From NCBI RefSeq assembly GCF_016765675.1, contig NZ_JAESWB010000005.1, positions 124,001 to 188,000 of the forward strand: a stretch of 64,000 bases of DNA, written 5' to 3'. The DNA is from Neobacillus paridis. GTDB lineage: Bacteria > Bacillota > Bacilli > Bacillales > Cytobacillaceae. The first letter of the stretch is position 1; each line of letters opens with the position of its first letter. Below are positions 34,751-43,693 of the stretch, piece after piece. The translations under genes were made by a program, and so were the position numbers. Below the pieces are notes generated by a model that saw only the letters and a list, made by a program, of their open reading frames with translations, had not been told where the DNA came from and searched no databases.

Positions 34751-35824
34751 TTAGTCTTGATGCATTTTAAATTCCAGAAATAATTCATTAAAATAGGCTA
34801 TATTCTTTTTCCCTAAATCTTCATAGACTTCCAGCTTATCCGTCAATTCCGGAGCTGGATAAAATCGCTTATCCTTCACGACGTCTTTGGGCATGTAGGA
34901 AAGAGCCTTTTTATTCGGTGTTGAATAGCCCACATATTCGGCATTTTTGGCGGCGTTTTTCGGGTCAAGCATAAAATTAATAAATTTGTGGGCCCCTCCG
35001 ATATTTTTGACGGTCTTCGGGATAACCATATTATCAAACCAAACGTTAGAGCCTTCCTTTGGAACAACATAATCTAAGTCTTCATTATTGGATATCGTCT
35101 CTGAGGCTTCACCAGACCAAGTGAAACCAACAGCGGCCTCTTCGTTAGCAAGCAAAATCTTGATTTCATCCCCTACGATTGCCTTTACATTTGGCATCAA
35201 TGAATCTAGCTTTTTCTTGGCCGCAAGTAAATGCTGCTTATTCGTATCATTGAGCGAATACCCCAAACTGTTTAATCCCATTCCAATTACTTCACGGGCG
35301 CTGTCAACTAATAGAATTTGATTTTTTAAATCAGGATCCCACAGGTCGTTCCAGCTGGTTATTTTTTTCCCACCCAGCATTTTGGGGTTGTAAACAATTC
35401 CAGCAGTGCCCCAAAAATAAGGCATGGAATATTTATTACCGGGATCAAAAGACAAATCCATGAATCGTTGATCAATATGGACCAGATTAGGAAGCTTGGA
35501 ATGATCCAAGGGAACGAGCAAGCCCTTTTTCACCATCTTCACAATCGTATAATCAGAGGGGATGGCTATGTCATAATTCGTGCCCCCCTGCTCGATTTTC
35601 GTCATCATCGCCTCATTTGAATCGAACGTTTCATAGATGACCTTGATCCCGGTTTCTTTTTCAAATTTCTTGATTAAATCGGGGTCAATATAATCACCCC
35701 AATTGTAAACCGTCAGCGTATTACCGCCTGAATATCCTTGAGAAGAGTTCAAATTGGCATTCACCATCAGCAGGGCTGCCGACACGATCACGATCGTCAG
35801 AAAAAACTGCAGCAGTTTCTTCAT
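34751..35824 (-). CDS. potD: Spermidine/putrescine-binding protein
   Basis: A 357-residue periplasmic-type binding protein. A hydrophobic signal/anchor (residues 4-24) is followed by TLTVYNWGDYIDPDLIKKFEKETGIKV, the PotD/PotF signature. There is no lipobox Cys, so it is either processed by signal peptidase I or stays anchored by the uncleaved helix; that is unusual, since Gram-positive PotD proteins are mostly lipoproteins. The start overlaps the potC stop (ATGA). It delivers polyamine to PotABC. Confidence 0.9.
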   Translation of the reverse strand: MKKLLQFFLTIVIVSAALLMVNANLNSSQGYSGGNTLTVYNWGDYIDPDLIKKFEKETGIKVIYETFDSNEAMMTKIEQGGTNYDIAIPSDYTIVKMVKKGLLVPLDHSKLPNLVHIDQRFMDLSFDPGNKYSMPYFWGTAGIVYNPKMLGGKKITSWNDLWDPDLKNQILLVDSAREVIGMGLNSLGYSLNDTNKQHLLAAKKKLDSLMPNVKAIVGDEIKILLANEEAAVGFTWSGEASETISNNEDLDYVVPKEGSNVWFDNMVIPKTVKNIGGAHKFINFMLDPKNAAKNAEYVGYSTPNKKALSYMPKDVVKDKRFYPAPELTDKLEVYEDLGKKNIAYFNELFLEFKMHQD

Positions 35825-36630
35825 CGTTTTTGAACCCCCAATCCGCTCGCCTTATTATTTCTTAACGTAATGAAGTGATAAATCACCACAAGTAACAGTG
35901 TGACTAAGAACAGCAACGCTGATAAGGCATTAATATTTAAGGAAATTCCCCGGCGGGCTAAGGAATATATTTCCACCGAAAGGGTCGAAAAACCGTTGCC
36001 GGTGACAAAAAAGGTTACAGAGAAATCATCCAAAGAATAGGTTAAGGCCATAAAAAAGCCGGCAAAGATCCCCGGAGAAATAAACGGAATGATCACCTTT
36101 GTTAACACATCCCAGCTGTTTGCCCCGAGATCCCGGGCCGCATCAATCAGCGACGGGCTCATTTCCATTAATTTTGGCAGCACCATTAACACTACAATTG
36201 GAATGCTAAAAGCAATGTGAGACAATAAAACGGAATAAAATCCGAGTTTCACTCCGGCGATGGTAAACAATATCAGGAATGAGGCCCCGATAATGACGTC
36301 CGGGCTGACAATTAACACATTGTTTAATGACAATAACATGTTTTTTGTTTGTCTTTTTTTGGCATTATAGATAGCCAAGGCGCCCAACATACCAAAAATA
36401 GTCGAAAAGAGAGCTGAAAGAAGGGCGACAATAATCGTGTTTAAAACAATAATCAGCATCCGAGTATCATGAAAAAGTTCGCGATACCACTGCATCGAAA
36501 ACCCTTTAAAGTCAAACATCGTGTCTCCGCTATTGAAGGAATAAAAGATCAAAAAGAAAATCGGGGCATAGAGGATGAAAAAGATGGCCGCTAATCCTAT
36601 CTTTGCTAATGGTGATAAATGTTGTCCCAT
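35821..36630 (-). CDS. potC: Polyamine ABC transporter permease PotC
   Basis: 269 residues, six membrane helices, with the ABC permease EAA loop in [23 protein letters not shown] start at ATG 36,630, with GGGGTG upstream; a GTG three codons earlier is the alternative. It overlaps potD by 4 bases. Confidence 0.9.
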   Translation of the reverse strand: MGQHLSPLAKIGLAAIFFILYAPIFFLIFYSFNSGDTMFDFKGFSMQWYRELFHDTRMLIIVLNTIIVALLSALFSTIFGMLGALAIYNAKKRQTKNMLLSLNNVLIVSPDVIIGASFLILFTIAGVKLGFYSVLLSHIAFSIPIVVLMVLPKLMEMSPSLIDAARDLGANSWDVLTKVIIPFISPGIFAGFFMALTYSLDDFSVTFFVTGNGFSTLSVEIYSLARRGISLNINALSALLFLVTLLLVVIYHFITLRNNKASGLGVQKR

Positions 36631-36631
36631 C

Positions 36632-37435
36632 TTACACACCCCGCTTTCGGGTATTGGTCAGAAACATGAATAAAATCATAATCAGGATTAAAAATACAGC
36701 AATGGTCGAACCCATGCCCCAATCCTGAGTGACAAGAAACTGCTGCTCAATCGCTGTACCGAGGGTAATTACCTTGTTTCCCGCAATTAACCGCGTCAGC
36801 ATGAATAAGGAAAGCGCTGGAATGAATGTCACCTGCCAGCCGGACTTCACCCCGTCAATCGTCAGCGGAAAAATGACCCGATAAAAGGCTGTCCACGCAG
36901 AAGCCCCAAGGTCTCGTGCCGCATCCAACAGGGTCGGATTTAATTCATTTAAACTATTAAAAATGGGAAGAATCATGAACGGAATAAAGATATATACTGA
37001 TACAAACACAAAGCTGAAATCGGTAAATAAAATTTGCTGTTCCCCCATACCGATGATTTTTAAAAAACTGTTTGCCACCCCATATGTACCGAAAATACCG
37101 AGGAAGGCATATGCTTTTAACAATAAATTTATCCACGATGGAACAATGATTAACAGCAGCCAAAATTGCTTATGCTTCGTTTTCGTTAATAAATAGGCAG
37201 TAGGATAGGCAATCAAAAAAGTGATCACTGTAATTAAAAAGGCGTACCAAAAGGAGCTTAGCGTCATTTTTAAATATACGGCGGTGAAAAACTTTTGATA
37301 ATTGACGAACGAAAAATTCCCTTCAATGTCGAATAAAGAGTAGTAGACGATCAGCAAGATGGGCAAAATGACAAAAATCACAATCCACAAAAAATAAGAA
37401 AACGAGTAAAGGTTGCGGCTCAATTTACTTTCCAT
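36632..37435 (-). CDS. potB: Polyamine ABC transporter permease PotB
   Basis: 267 residues, six membrane helices, EAA loop [22 protein letters not shown]. The start lies inside the last codons of potA (16-base overlap), which suggests translational coupling. Partner of PotC in the membrane channel. Confidence 0.9.
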   Translation of the reverse strand: MESKLSRNLYSFSYFLWIVIFVILPILLIVYYSLFDIEGNFSFVNYQKFFTAVYLKMTLSSFWYAFLITVITFLIAYPTAYLLTKTKHKQFWLLLIIVPSWINLLLKAYAFLGIFGTYGVANSFLKIIGMGEQQILFTDFSFVFVSVYIFIPFMILPIFNSLNELNPTLLDAARDLGASAWTAFYRVIFPLTIDGVKSGWQVTFIPALSLFMLTRLIAGNKVITLGTAIEQQFLVTQDWGMGSTIAVFLILIMILFMFLTNTRKRGV

Positions 37436-38541
37436 TGCGCGGAATCCCCCTTATCCGCATAGGTTTCCAAACGGCGGTCGAATTCTTCTTCTGTCTCCCC
37501 AAGACGCATAACATGGATCGCTTCTCTATCAAAAGAAAGACCGATCTCTTTGCCCACTTTTGCCTTTTTCGTTGAATGGACAAGCCACTCATTGTCGTCT
37601 TTATCGTAGCAGCAGATTTCATAATGGACGCCGCGAAATAGCTGCGAATCAACACGTACCTGGAGTCTTCCCAGTTCAGGGGTGGTAATCTCCAAATCCT
37701 CCGGCCGAATAACAATTTCAACCGGTTCATTGGCATTAAACCCTTTATCATCACATTCAAACTTTTTTCCGACAAATTCAACCAAATAATCTTCTACCAT
37801 TTTACCTTCGACAATATTGGACTCCCCGATAAAATCGGCAACAAACCGATTAATCGGTTCATCATAAATATCGGTTGGCGTTCCACTTTGCTGGATTTTT
37901 CCGTTGTTGATGACAAAAATTTCATCAGACATCGCCAAAGCTTCTTCCTGGTCATGGGTGACGAAAACAAAAGTAATCCCTAACCTGCGCTGCAGTTCCC
38001 GTAATTCGTACTGCATCTCCGTCCTTAACTTTAAATCAAGAGCCGATAATGGTTCATCAAGCAGGATCATTTCCGGTTTGTTGACAATCGCCCGGGCGAT
38101 TGCTACGCGCTGCCGCTGACCACCGGACATTTCGCGGATTTCCCGATATTCATAGCCATCCAAATTGACAAAACTTAATGCTTGTTTCACTTTTGCCTCA
38201 ATCTCGGTTTTTTTTACCTTCTTAATCCTTAAACCGAAAGCGACATTCTCAAATACATTTAAATGAGGAAAAAGCGCATAATCTTGAAAAACCGTATTCA
38301 CTTGGCGTTTATTGGCTGGCAGGTGATTAATTTTTTGACCATTAAACCAAATTTCGCCTTCAGATGGCTCGGTAAAACCGGCGATCAGTCTTAAAATCGT
38401 TGTTTTTCCGCAGCCGGATGGACCGAGCAGGGTGTAAAATTTTCCTCGCTCAAGGGTAAAGCTGACGTTGTCTAAAACAGGCGGATTATTCCCAAATCGC
38501 TTTGTTACGTTTTTGAATTGGATTATTGAAGCAACATTCAT
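37420..38541 (-). CDS. potA: Polyamine ABC transporter ATPase PotA
   Basis: About 373 residues from ATG 38,541 (AAAGGAGG upstream; the frame is open 12 codons further). Walker [10 protein letters not shown]-loop, signature [15 protein letters not shown], Walker [13 protein letters not shown] and switch His in VTHDQEEA are all present, followed by a C-terminal TOBE-type regulatory domain. It powers polyamine import. First gene of potABCD-aldH. Confidence 0.92.
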   Translation of the reverse strand: MNVASIIQFKNVTKRFGNNPPVLDNVSFTLERGKFYTLLGPSGCGKTTILRLIAGFTEPSEGEIWFNGQKINHLPANKRQVNTVFQDYALFPHLNVFENVAFGLRIKKVKKTEIEAKVKQALSFVNLDGYEYREIREMSGGQRQRVAIARAIVNKPEMILLDEPLSALDLKLRTEMQYELRELQRRLGITFVFVTHDQEEALAMSDEIFVINNGKIQQSGTPTDIYDEPINRFVADFIGESNIVEGKMVEDYLVEFVGKKFECDDKGFNANEPVEIVIRPEDLEITTPELGRLQVRVDSQLFRGVHYEICCYDKDDNEWLVHSTKKAKVGKEIGLSFDREAIHVMRLGETEEEFDRRLETYADKGDSAQWKVN

Positions 38542-38582
38542 AGCGGCCTCCTTTAATCGCTTCGTTATGATTATCAAACTCT

Positions 38583-38596
38583 TTAAAGCGCTTCCA
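38583..38596. promoter_or_regulatory. cre-like box upstream of potA
   Basis: Minus strand TGGAAGCGCTTTAA matches 12 of 14 consensus positions, about 42 bases before the potA start. Carbon-catabolite control of the transporter operon is inferred. Confidence 0.5.
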
Positions 38597-38619
38597 TGCC
38601 TTTTATCACTAGATTGAAA

Positions 38620-38646
38620 GAATAGCTCCTGCCAGAGGAGCTATTC
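38620..38646 (-). terminator. Hairpin after the saccharopine-dehydrogenase-family gene
   Basis: Perfect 10-bp arms GAATAGCTCC and GGAGCTATTC with a 7-base loop; only a short T-tract follows on the minus strand. Confidence 0.6.
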
Positions 38647-38667
38647 ACTGTCTTACATTTTTTATAA

Positions 38668-39870
38668 TTAAGCCGTTTTGATAATTGGACTAGTTTTCTT
38701 CATCACATACCATTCCATTCCTCTAGCCTGCATGCGCTCTAAGAACGGAACGGGGTCAATTTTTTCCGGTGGAATGCAGCCGGTTTCGGTCAACAGCCCT
38801 TCGGCAATCATGTCTACCGCGACAACTGGCGGTACGCCTGTTTGCCAAACCGTTGCTTGGAAACCCACCTTTTCATAAATTTCATCATGGTTGGCGATTG
38901 TATAGACATACAGTTCTACGTTTTGGCCACCCTTTGTTCCTTTTACATACGCGCCCACACAGGAATATCCGTGAATTTTTCCTGCCAATTCAGCGGGCTT
39001 TGGCATTGTCGTGACAACGACATCACGCGGCACAACCTCTACCCCGCCAACATTGATCGGCTCTTTACTATCAAGTCCTAAATAACTCAATACCTTCAGT
39101 GTATTCACGAAATCCGGGTGAAGCGCATAGCGGAACTCGACATATTCACATCCTTTTCCAATCGACTTTCCGAGGGTTACTGCTTCTTCGTGTTCAACGA
39201 CATAGCAGTCTAACCAGCCAATTGGGTCGGGAAATTCAAACTCATCCTTATTCGCAAATGGTGTAGGATAATATTGTAAACCACCTTTAGCAGTCCAGTA
39301 ATTGGGCTTTGCCAAACACTCCTGAATTGCTGTTTGCGGACTAAAGTAAGCGCAAAAGCCCTCATAATCAACTTCGGAATTATCTCCGTCGAGAATGGTA
39401 ATCGATTTAACCGTATCTAACTGGTCGGCCGCATATCGAGCCGCAATATTGGAAAAACCAGGATCACAACCTAATCCCATAATACCTAGCACACCCGCTT
39501 GTTTAAATTGATCACCCCAATCCAGTTGCTTTAATAGGTCGTCCGGGCCATCGGAAGCCATGTCAATATAATGGGTCTTCGTTTCGACACATGCTTGCAT
39601 TACCGAATAATTAAATTCCGGTATCCCTGCGTGAAGAAGTACATTTACATCATCCAAAATAGAAGCAACACTTTTTGTATTACTGGCATCTACCTGGCAA
39701 ACCTCAATTGTGGCAGAAGACGTCTTTCTTAGCGCTTGTGCAAGCTTCTCCGCTGCCTTTGTCGAGATATCCGCCAGCACCAATTTCGTTAAATATTCTT
39801 TTTTGACTACTTCCGATGCACAAACTTGACCTACACCGCCAACTCCCAAAATCACTACATTAAAACTCAA
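38668..39870 (-). CDS. Saccharopine dehydrogenase-family oxidoreductase
   Basis: A 400-residue NAD(P)-binding enzyme. The N-terminal VVILGVGGVGQVCASEV is a Rossmann GxGxxG, and GLGCDPGFSNIAARYA matches the saccharopine/carboxynorspermidine dehydrogenase family. Members reductively join or split an aldehyde and an amino acid or amine. Located between the putrescine aminotransferase and the pot genes, it may act on an aminoaldehyde or its condensation product; that specific role is inference. It starts with TTG, with AGGAGG 9 bases before it. Lysine catabolism is the alternative role. Confidence 0.8.
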   Translation of the reverse strand: MSFNVVILGVGGVGQVCASEVVKKEYLTKLVLADISTKAAEKLAQALRKTSSATIEVCQVDASNTKSVASILDDVNVLLHAGIPEFNYSVMQACVETKTHYIDMASDGPDDLLKQLDWGDQFKQAGVLGIMGLGCDPGFSNIAARYAADQLDTVKSITILDGDNSEVDYEGFCAYFSPQTAIQECLAKPNYWTAKGGLQYYPTPFANKDEFEFPDPIGWLDCYVVEHEEAVTLGKSIGKGCEYVEFRYALHPDFVNTLKVLSYLGLDSKEPINVGGVEVVPRDVVVTTMPKPAELAGKIHGYSCVGAYVKGTKGGQNVELYVYTIANHDEIYEKVGFQATVWQTGVPPVVAVDMIAEGLLTETGCIPPEKIDPVPFLERMQARGMEWYVMKKTSPIIKTA

Positions 39871-40183
39871 ACAGTCGTCCTCCTAAAATTTTTTTACTTC
39901 TAGATCCGAATACGAAACAACCAACGTTTTCTAGCTACAATCGTAAGCAATTGTTTCAATTTATATTGCCACTCCCCTTTCAGTGTTCTCATTTATTTAT
40001 ATTAAGCCGGTTGAAAATAATGGAGTTCCACTTTTGGCCTAATACACTAAATTAGGATAAAAATTATGGAAAAAGCAATATTAAATACCATATATTACTT
40101 ATTATATCACTTGCACCGATTTAAAAGAAGGTATATTTCGTAATATTCAGATAATATCCACGAAGCCTGTAGACTTTCGCCAA
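39871..40183. other. 313-base gap between patA and the dehydrogenase gene
   Basis: AT-rich with no gene that I can support. It holds a weak minus-strand -10 (TATAAT near 40,100) with a poor -35, and a TGGTAT-N6-TTGCT motif (40,075-40,091) resembling a sigma-54 promoter but one base too long in the spacer. No clear terminator is present, so the dehydrogenase may be read from the patA promoter. Confidence 0.4.
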
Positions 40184-41554
40184 TTATGAAAGCACCGTTT
40201 GATACTGTGGCTCATTTGCCATTGCTCCAAGATGTTGCTCGATCGCGTTAAGGACCGTATCAATTTGTTCATAGGAGATCACTGCCGGCGGCTCAATTCG
40301 GATAACAGTGGCATTATTCAAGGTGCCTCCGACCAAGATGTTGTCAGTAAATAAGCGTTTCGCTAAATCGAAGCCAATTTCATTGTTGGCAAACTGCATA
40401 CCAATTAACAAACCTTTGCCCCTTACCGCCACCATTAAATCGGAATATTGACTTTGGATTTTACCAAGACGGGTTAAAATATATTCCCCTTTCTCTCTCG
40501 CCACTTCGGGGATATTTTCCTCAAGAATCGTCTTAATACCAGCAATGGCACCTGCACAGCAGAGCGGGTTACCGCCAAACGTCGATGAACCCAACAAGAA
40601 AGGATTCTCCTCCAGCTTGCTCCAATGCTGCGGGCGGGCGACCATAGCAGCAATCGGCATCACACCGCCGCCAAAGGCTTTCCCTAAAGTCATAATATCG
40701 GGAACAACATCAAAATGTTCAATGCCGAACATCCTTCCAGTCCGTCCCATTCCGGTTTGAATTTCATCGTCAATCAGTAGACAGCCATGCTTATCACAAA
40801 TCTCACGGAGACGCTTAAAGTAGTCTTGTGGAGGAACATTCACGCCGCCTTCCCCTTGAATCGGCTCGACGATGATACCGGCAACGGTTTCCCCGGTTGC
40901 TTCGAGATTTTTCACCATTCTTTCCGTTTCGTCGGCATTGCCATATTCAACATGATAGAATCCCGGCAGAAGCGGCATATACGGTTCACGGAATACAGCC
41001 TTCCCTGAAGCGGAAAGTGAGCCGAAGGTTTTTCCATGGAACCCATTGGTCGTGGAAATAAAGCATCTTTTTCCAGTGGCAATTCTCGCCAGCTTAAGGG
41101 CCATCTCATTAGCTTCTGTGCCACAATTGGTTAAATAGGAGTATTGCAGATCACCCGGAGTAATCGCGGCAACCAGCTTTGATAAATAACCGCGGAGAGG
41201 ATCGATCAGTTCCTGGCTGTGAAGGGCGTATCGTTTGATTTGCGCTTCAACCGCTTTCACCACTTTCGGATTGCGGTGCCCCAGCAGGTACACACCATAA
41301 CCGCCGAGACAATCGATAAACTCCCGGCCTTTTGTATCACGGAATACTGCACCCTCGCCTTCCCATTCGACAAAAGAGAAATCCGTAGAGGCAGCTTTAC
41401 GATGTTTTAAAATCGCACGATTTACATATTTTTCAAAGTTTTCAACAGAGTCATCGACAATTTGCTGTTTTTCCTCGGTTGAAAGCTCTTCACTTTCAAT
41501 GAAATGTAAAATATTCTTAGCCAATCTTAAACTTTCTTCTCTCGATTTTTGCAT
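40184..41554 (-). CDS. patA: Putrescine aminotransferase (class III, PLP)
   Basis: About 456 residues. It aligns by eye with E. coli YgjG/PatA along its whole length: FIDCLGGYGVYLLGHRNP, LHSQELIDPLRGYL, GGNPLCCAGAIAG and the C-terminal VGGTLNNATVIRIEPP. The PLP Lys is in TLGKAFGGGVMP. It transfers the putrescine amino group to 2-oxoglutarate, giving 4-aminobutanal. I set the start at ATG 41,554 (AAGGATGG upstream). The longest open frame would begin at 41,617, but those bases are the sigma-54 promoter itself. Confidence 0.9.
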   Translation of the reverse strand: MQKSREESLRLAKNILHFIESEELSTEEKQQIVDDSVENFEKYVNRAILKHRKAASTDFSFVEWEGEGAVFRDTKGREFIDCLGGYGVYLLGHRNPKVVKAVEAQIKRYALHSQELIDPLRGYLSKLVAAITPGDLQYSYLTNCGTEANEMALKLARIATGKRCFISTTNGFHGKTFGSLSASGKAVFREPYMPLLPGFYHVEYGNADETERMVKNLEATGETVAGIIVEPIQGEGGVNVPPQDYFKRLREICDKHGCLLIDDEIQTGMGRTGRMFGIEHFDVVPDIMTLGKAFGGGVMPIAAMVARPQHWSKLEENPFLLGSSTFGGNPLCCAGAIAGIKTILEENIPEVAREKGEYILTRLGKIQSQYSDLMVAVRGKGLLIGMQFANNEIGFDLAKRLFTDNILVGGTLNNATVIRIEPPAVISYEQIDTVLNAIEQHLGAMANEPQYQTVLS

Positions 41555-41600
41555 CTTATCCATCCTTTTTTCATATTTTAAAAGTTTCAAATTAATAAAA

Positions 41601-41616
41601 TGCAAGAACCATGCCA
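41601..41616 (-). promoter_or_regulatory. Sigma-54 (-24/-12) promoter of patA
   Basis: The minus strand reads TGGCAT-GGTTC-TTGCA with invariant GG and GC at correct spacing. The predicted transcription start near 41,590 gives a 36-base leader. Confidence 0.85.
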
Positions 41617-41657
41617 AAATAATAATGCTATAATAGCAAGCTATAGCTAAATGAAAT

Positions 41658-41773
41658 TTCTCAAAACTGAGAAGTTTTAGAGATTTACTCTTTCAGTATT
41701 TATAGATTGTCGTTATAAAGCTGTACCTCATCTCCATTTCTCAAATATTAGAAATTTTTCTCATATTTGAGAA
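41658..41773. promoter_or_regulatory. Three phased activator sites (UAS) for patA
   Basis: TTCTCA-N4-TGAGAA occurs exactly at 41,658-41,673 and 41,758-41,773, and once with a mismatch (TTCTCA-N4-TTAGAA) at 41,738-41,753. The starts are 80 and 20 bases apart, multiples of about one helical turn, so the sites face the same side. They lie about 75, 155 and 175 bases before the predicted start of transcription. One site overlaps the last codons of the activator gene. Confidence 0.72.
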
Positions 41774-43559
41774 GGTCATATTCCTCCAGTTTTCGGTAAA
41801 GAGTGGCTAAACTTATGTCTAATTCTTGAGCCATCAATTTTTTGCCACTCACACTCGTCCCGTATTTTCCAAGTAATTGTGACAATATTCTTTTTTCCTC
41901 GATTTGAATTCGTTTTTTCAGGCTTAGCTGACTAGAAGGCCGTTTTGTTTTTTTCCAATTGAGGATCCTCCGGGGGAGACTAGCCGGTGTAATTCTTGTG
42001 GTACTCTCCATATTAACCGCATATTCGACGGCGTTTTCCAATTCTCTGATATTTCCCGGCCAAGGATATTCCCGTAAAAGAGCCACCGTTTCCTCCTCAA
42101 ACTGTTCAACATATTTGTTGGCAATTTTTAAATGTTTTTTTAAAAAATGCTGCATTAGTATGGGAATATCCTCGGCTCTTTCTCTTAACGATGGCATCGT
42201 CATCGGGATGACGTTCAGTCGAAAGTATAAATCGGCTCGAAACTCCCCTTCCGAAACCATTTGTTCCAGGTTTTTATTGGTAGCTGCAATGACGCGGACA
42301 TTAATCGGAATCGCTTTTGTCCCGCCGATCCGCTCAATCTCTTTATGCTGCAGAACGTGCAGCAGTTTTATTTGTAAATGCAGCGGCAAATCACCGATTT
42401 CATCAAGAAAGATCGTTCCCTTGTCCGCCAGTTCAAATTTTCCTATTTTCCCTTGGCGGCTTGCCCCGGTGAATGCTCCGCTATCATAACCAAATAATTC
42501 ACTCTCTAATAACGATTCAGGAATCGCGCCGCAGTTGATCGTAATAAAAGGGCCTTCCCGGCGATTGCCGGCATTATGGATGGCCATTGCCAGCAAACCT
42601 TTTCCCGTACCGGTTTCCCCAGTGATCAGAATCGTTGATTTGCTGTTGCAAACCTTTAAAGCATGTTCTTTTACCTTCTTTAACGGGCCACTATTGCCAA
42701 TTACTTCTCCCATAGAAGAGATGCGTTGCAGGCTCGTCATCGAATAGGCGAGTTTGTGAACATCGGCGCTTTTTCGAAAGGAAGCAACTGCGCCGATAAT
42801 CCGTTGTTCTCCCCTAATGGGTGAGGTGGATACCAAAAAGTCGGTTTGAACCCCATTAATTTCGTATCTCTCCTCCTTCTCTTTATATTCTATTCCAGTG
42901 GTCAGTACCTCTAGCATCGGCGACCCGGGTAAAATATCCGACAAATGGCGACCAATCAGTGTCTTTCTCGTTTGCCCCAGTAATGCTTCAGCTGTCGGAT
43001 TCACTTGATTAATGTTTCCAACTTCATCAATTGCGATGATCCCTTCATGAATCGATTCAATAATCGTGTTGAGTTGTTTGGTGGTTAGCAGCAATTTTTT
43101 AATAGCTTCCTGTTCGGCAATTTTTCCAGCTAGTAATTTTTCCATTTGCCCTAAAAACTCTAGCATATAATATTTATTCTCGATCAATTGTTTTTGCTGC
43201 TCCACGGTAAAAGCCAGCAGTCCAATTACGCCAATGGCTTTTCCTTGATAGCGAATCGGACTGCATATTTCGGCAATTTCTTCTGTTTCACTTGTTAACA
43301 CAGAAGGGTCGTAATGTGGGTCATTTCGTGCATCTTCAATAATAAATGGGCGATTGGTCGTCAGCACTCTGCCATATAAAAAACCAGCCTCTTTAAAGCC
43401 ATTTTCCTCCTTTTGATTAATCCGTTTTTTGATTTGCCCCGTGCCAGCAACTACCGTCATCGTTTCATCGACAATTTCCGTATCCAGTTTCAAGGCGGCG
43501 GAAATGGCCGCGGCAATTTCCTGAACCTGCTCCTGAAACTCCATCAATCGGCTGCTCAT
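41748..43559 (-). CDS. Sigma-54-dependent activator with GAF and PAS domains
   Basis: About 604 residues from ATG 43,559 (GGAGGG upstream; an ATG one codon earlier is crowded). Order: a GAF-like sensor (about 25-150), a PAS domain (about 165-270, IDEVGNINQVNPTAEALLG), AAA+ with Walker A GETGTGKG, GAFTGA loop and IFLDEIGD Walker B, and a Fis-type helix-turn-helix (SLATLYRKLEEY). The gene lies directly upstream of patA in the same direction, and the sites described above lie between and within them. It should activate putrescine use; the ligand seen by the GAF domain is unknown. Confidence 0.9.
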   Translation of the reverse strand: MSSRLMEFQEQVQEIAAAISAALKLDTEIVDETMTVVAGTGQIKKRINQKEENGFKEAGFLYGRVLTTNRPFIIEDARNDPHYDPSVLTSETEEIAEICSPIRYQGKAIGVIGLLAFTVEQQKQLIENKYYMLEFLGQMEKLLAGKIAEQEAIKKLLLTTKQLNTIIESIHEGIIAIDEVGNINQVNPTAEALLGQTRKTLIGRHLSDILPGSPMLEVLTTGIEYKEKEERYEINGVQTDFLVSTSPIRGEQRIIGAVASFRKSADVHKLAYSMTSLQRISSMGEVIGNSGPLKKVKEHALKVCNSKSTILITGETGTGKGLLAMAIHNAGNRREGPFITINCGAIPESLLESELFGYDSGAFTGASRQGKIGKFELADKGTIFLDEIGDLPLHLQIKLLHVLQHKEIERIGGTKAIPINVRVIAATNKNLEQMVSEGEFRADLYFRLNVIPMTMPSLRERAEDIPILMQHFLKKHLKIANKYVEQFEEETVALLREYPWPGNIRELENAVEYAVNMESTTRITPASLPRRILNWKKTKRPSSQLSLKKRIQIEEKRILSQLLGKYGTSVSGKKLMAQELDISLATLYRKLEEYDLLKYEKNF

Positions 43560-43656
43560 CATTTCCCTCCAAACTAACTCTAAAATATTTAATATCTGAA
43601 AAAACACCCTGCGATGGTTTTCATGAAAGTGTTTGATTAAAATTTCAATATTCGCT

Positions 43657-43693
43657 AAAAAAAAAGAAAATCCTTTTTCTACAAAGGATTTTC
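43657..43693 (-). terminator. Strong terminator overlapping the yhgE stop
   Basis: Perfect 11-bp arms GAAAATCCTTT and AAAGGATTTTC with a 6-base loop, followed by nine T residues on the minus strand. The stop codon of the YhgE gene is in the loop, so its last four codons form the stem. Confidence 0.88.

Noticed and set aside
40075-40091. TGGTAT-N6-TTGCT as a sigma-54 promoter for the saccharopine-dehydrogenase-family gene
   Set aside because: The spacer is one base longer than the strict -24/-12 spacing and the half-sites are weaker than at the three accepted promoters.
41555-41617. Upstream extension of the putrescine aminotransferase to 41,617
   Set aside because: These codons coincide with the sigma-54 promoter and would lie partly upstream of the predicted transcription start; a good ribosome site supports 41,554.
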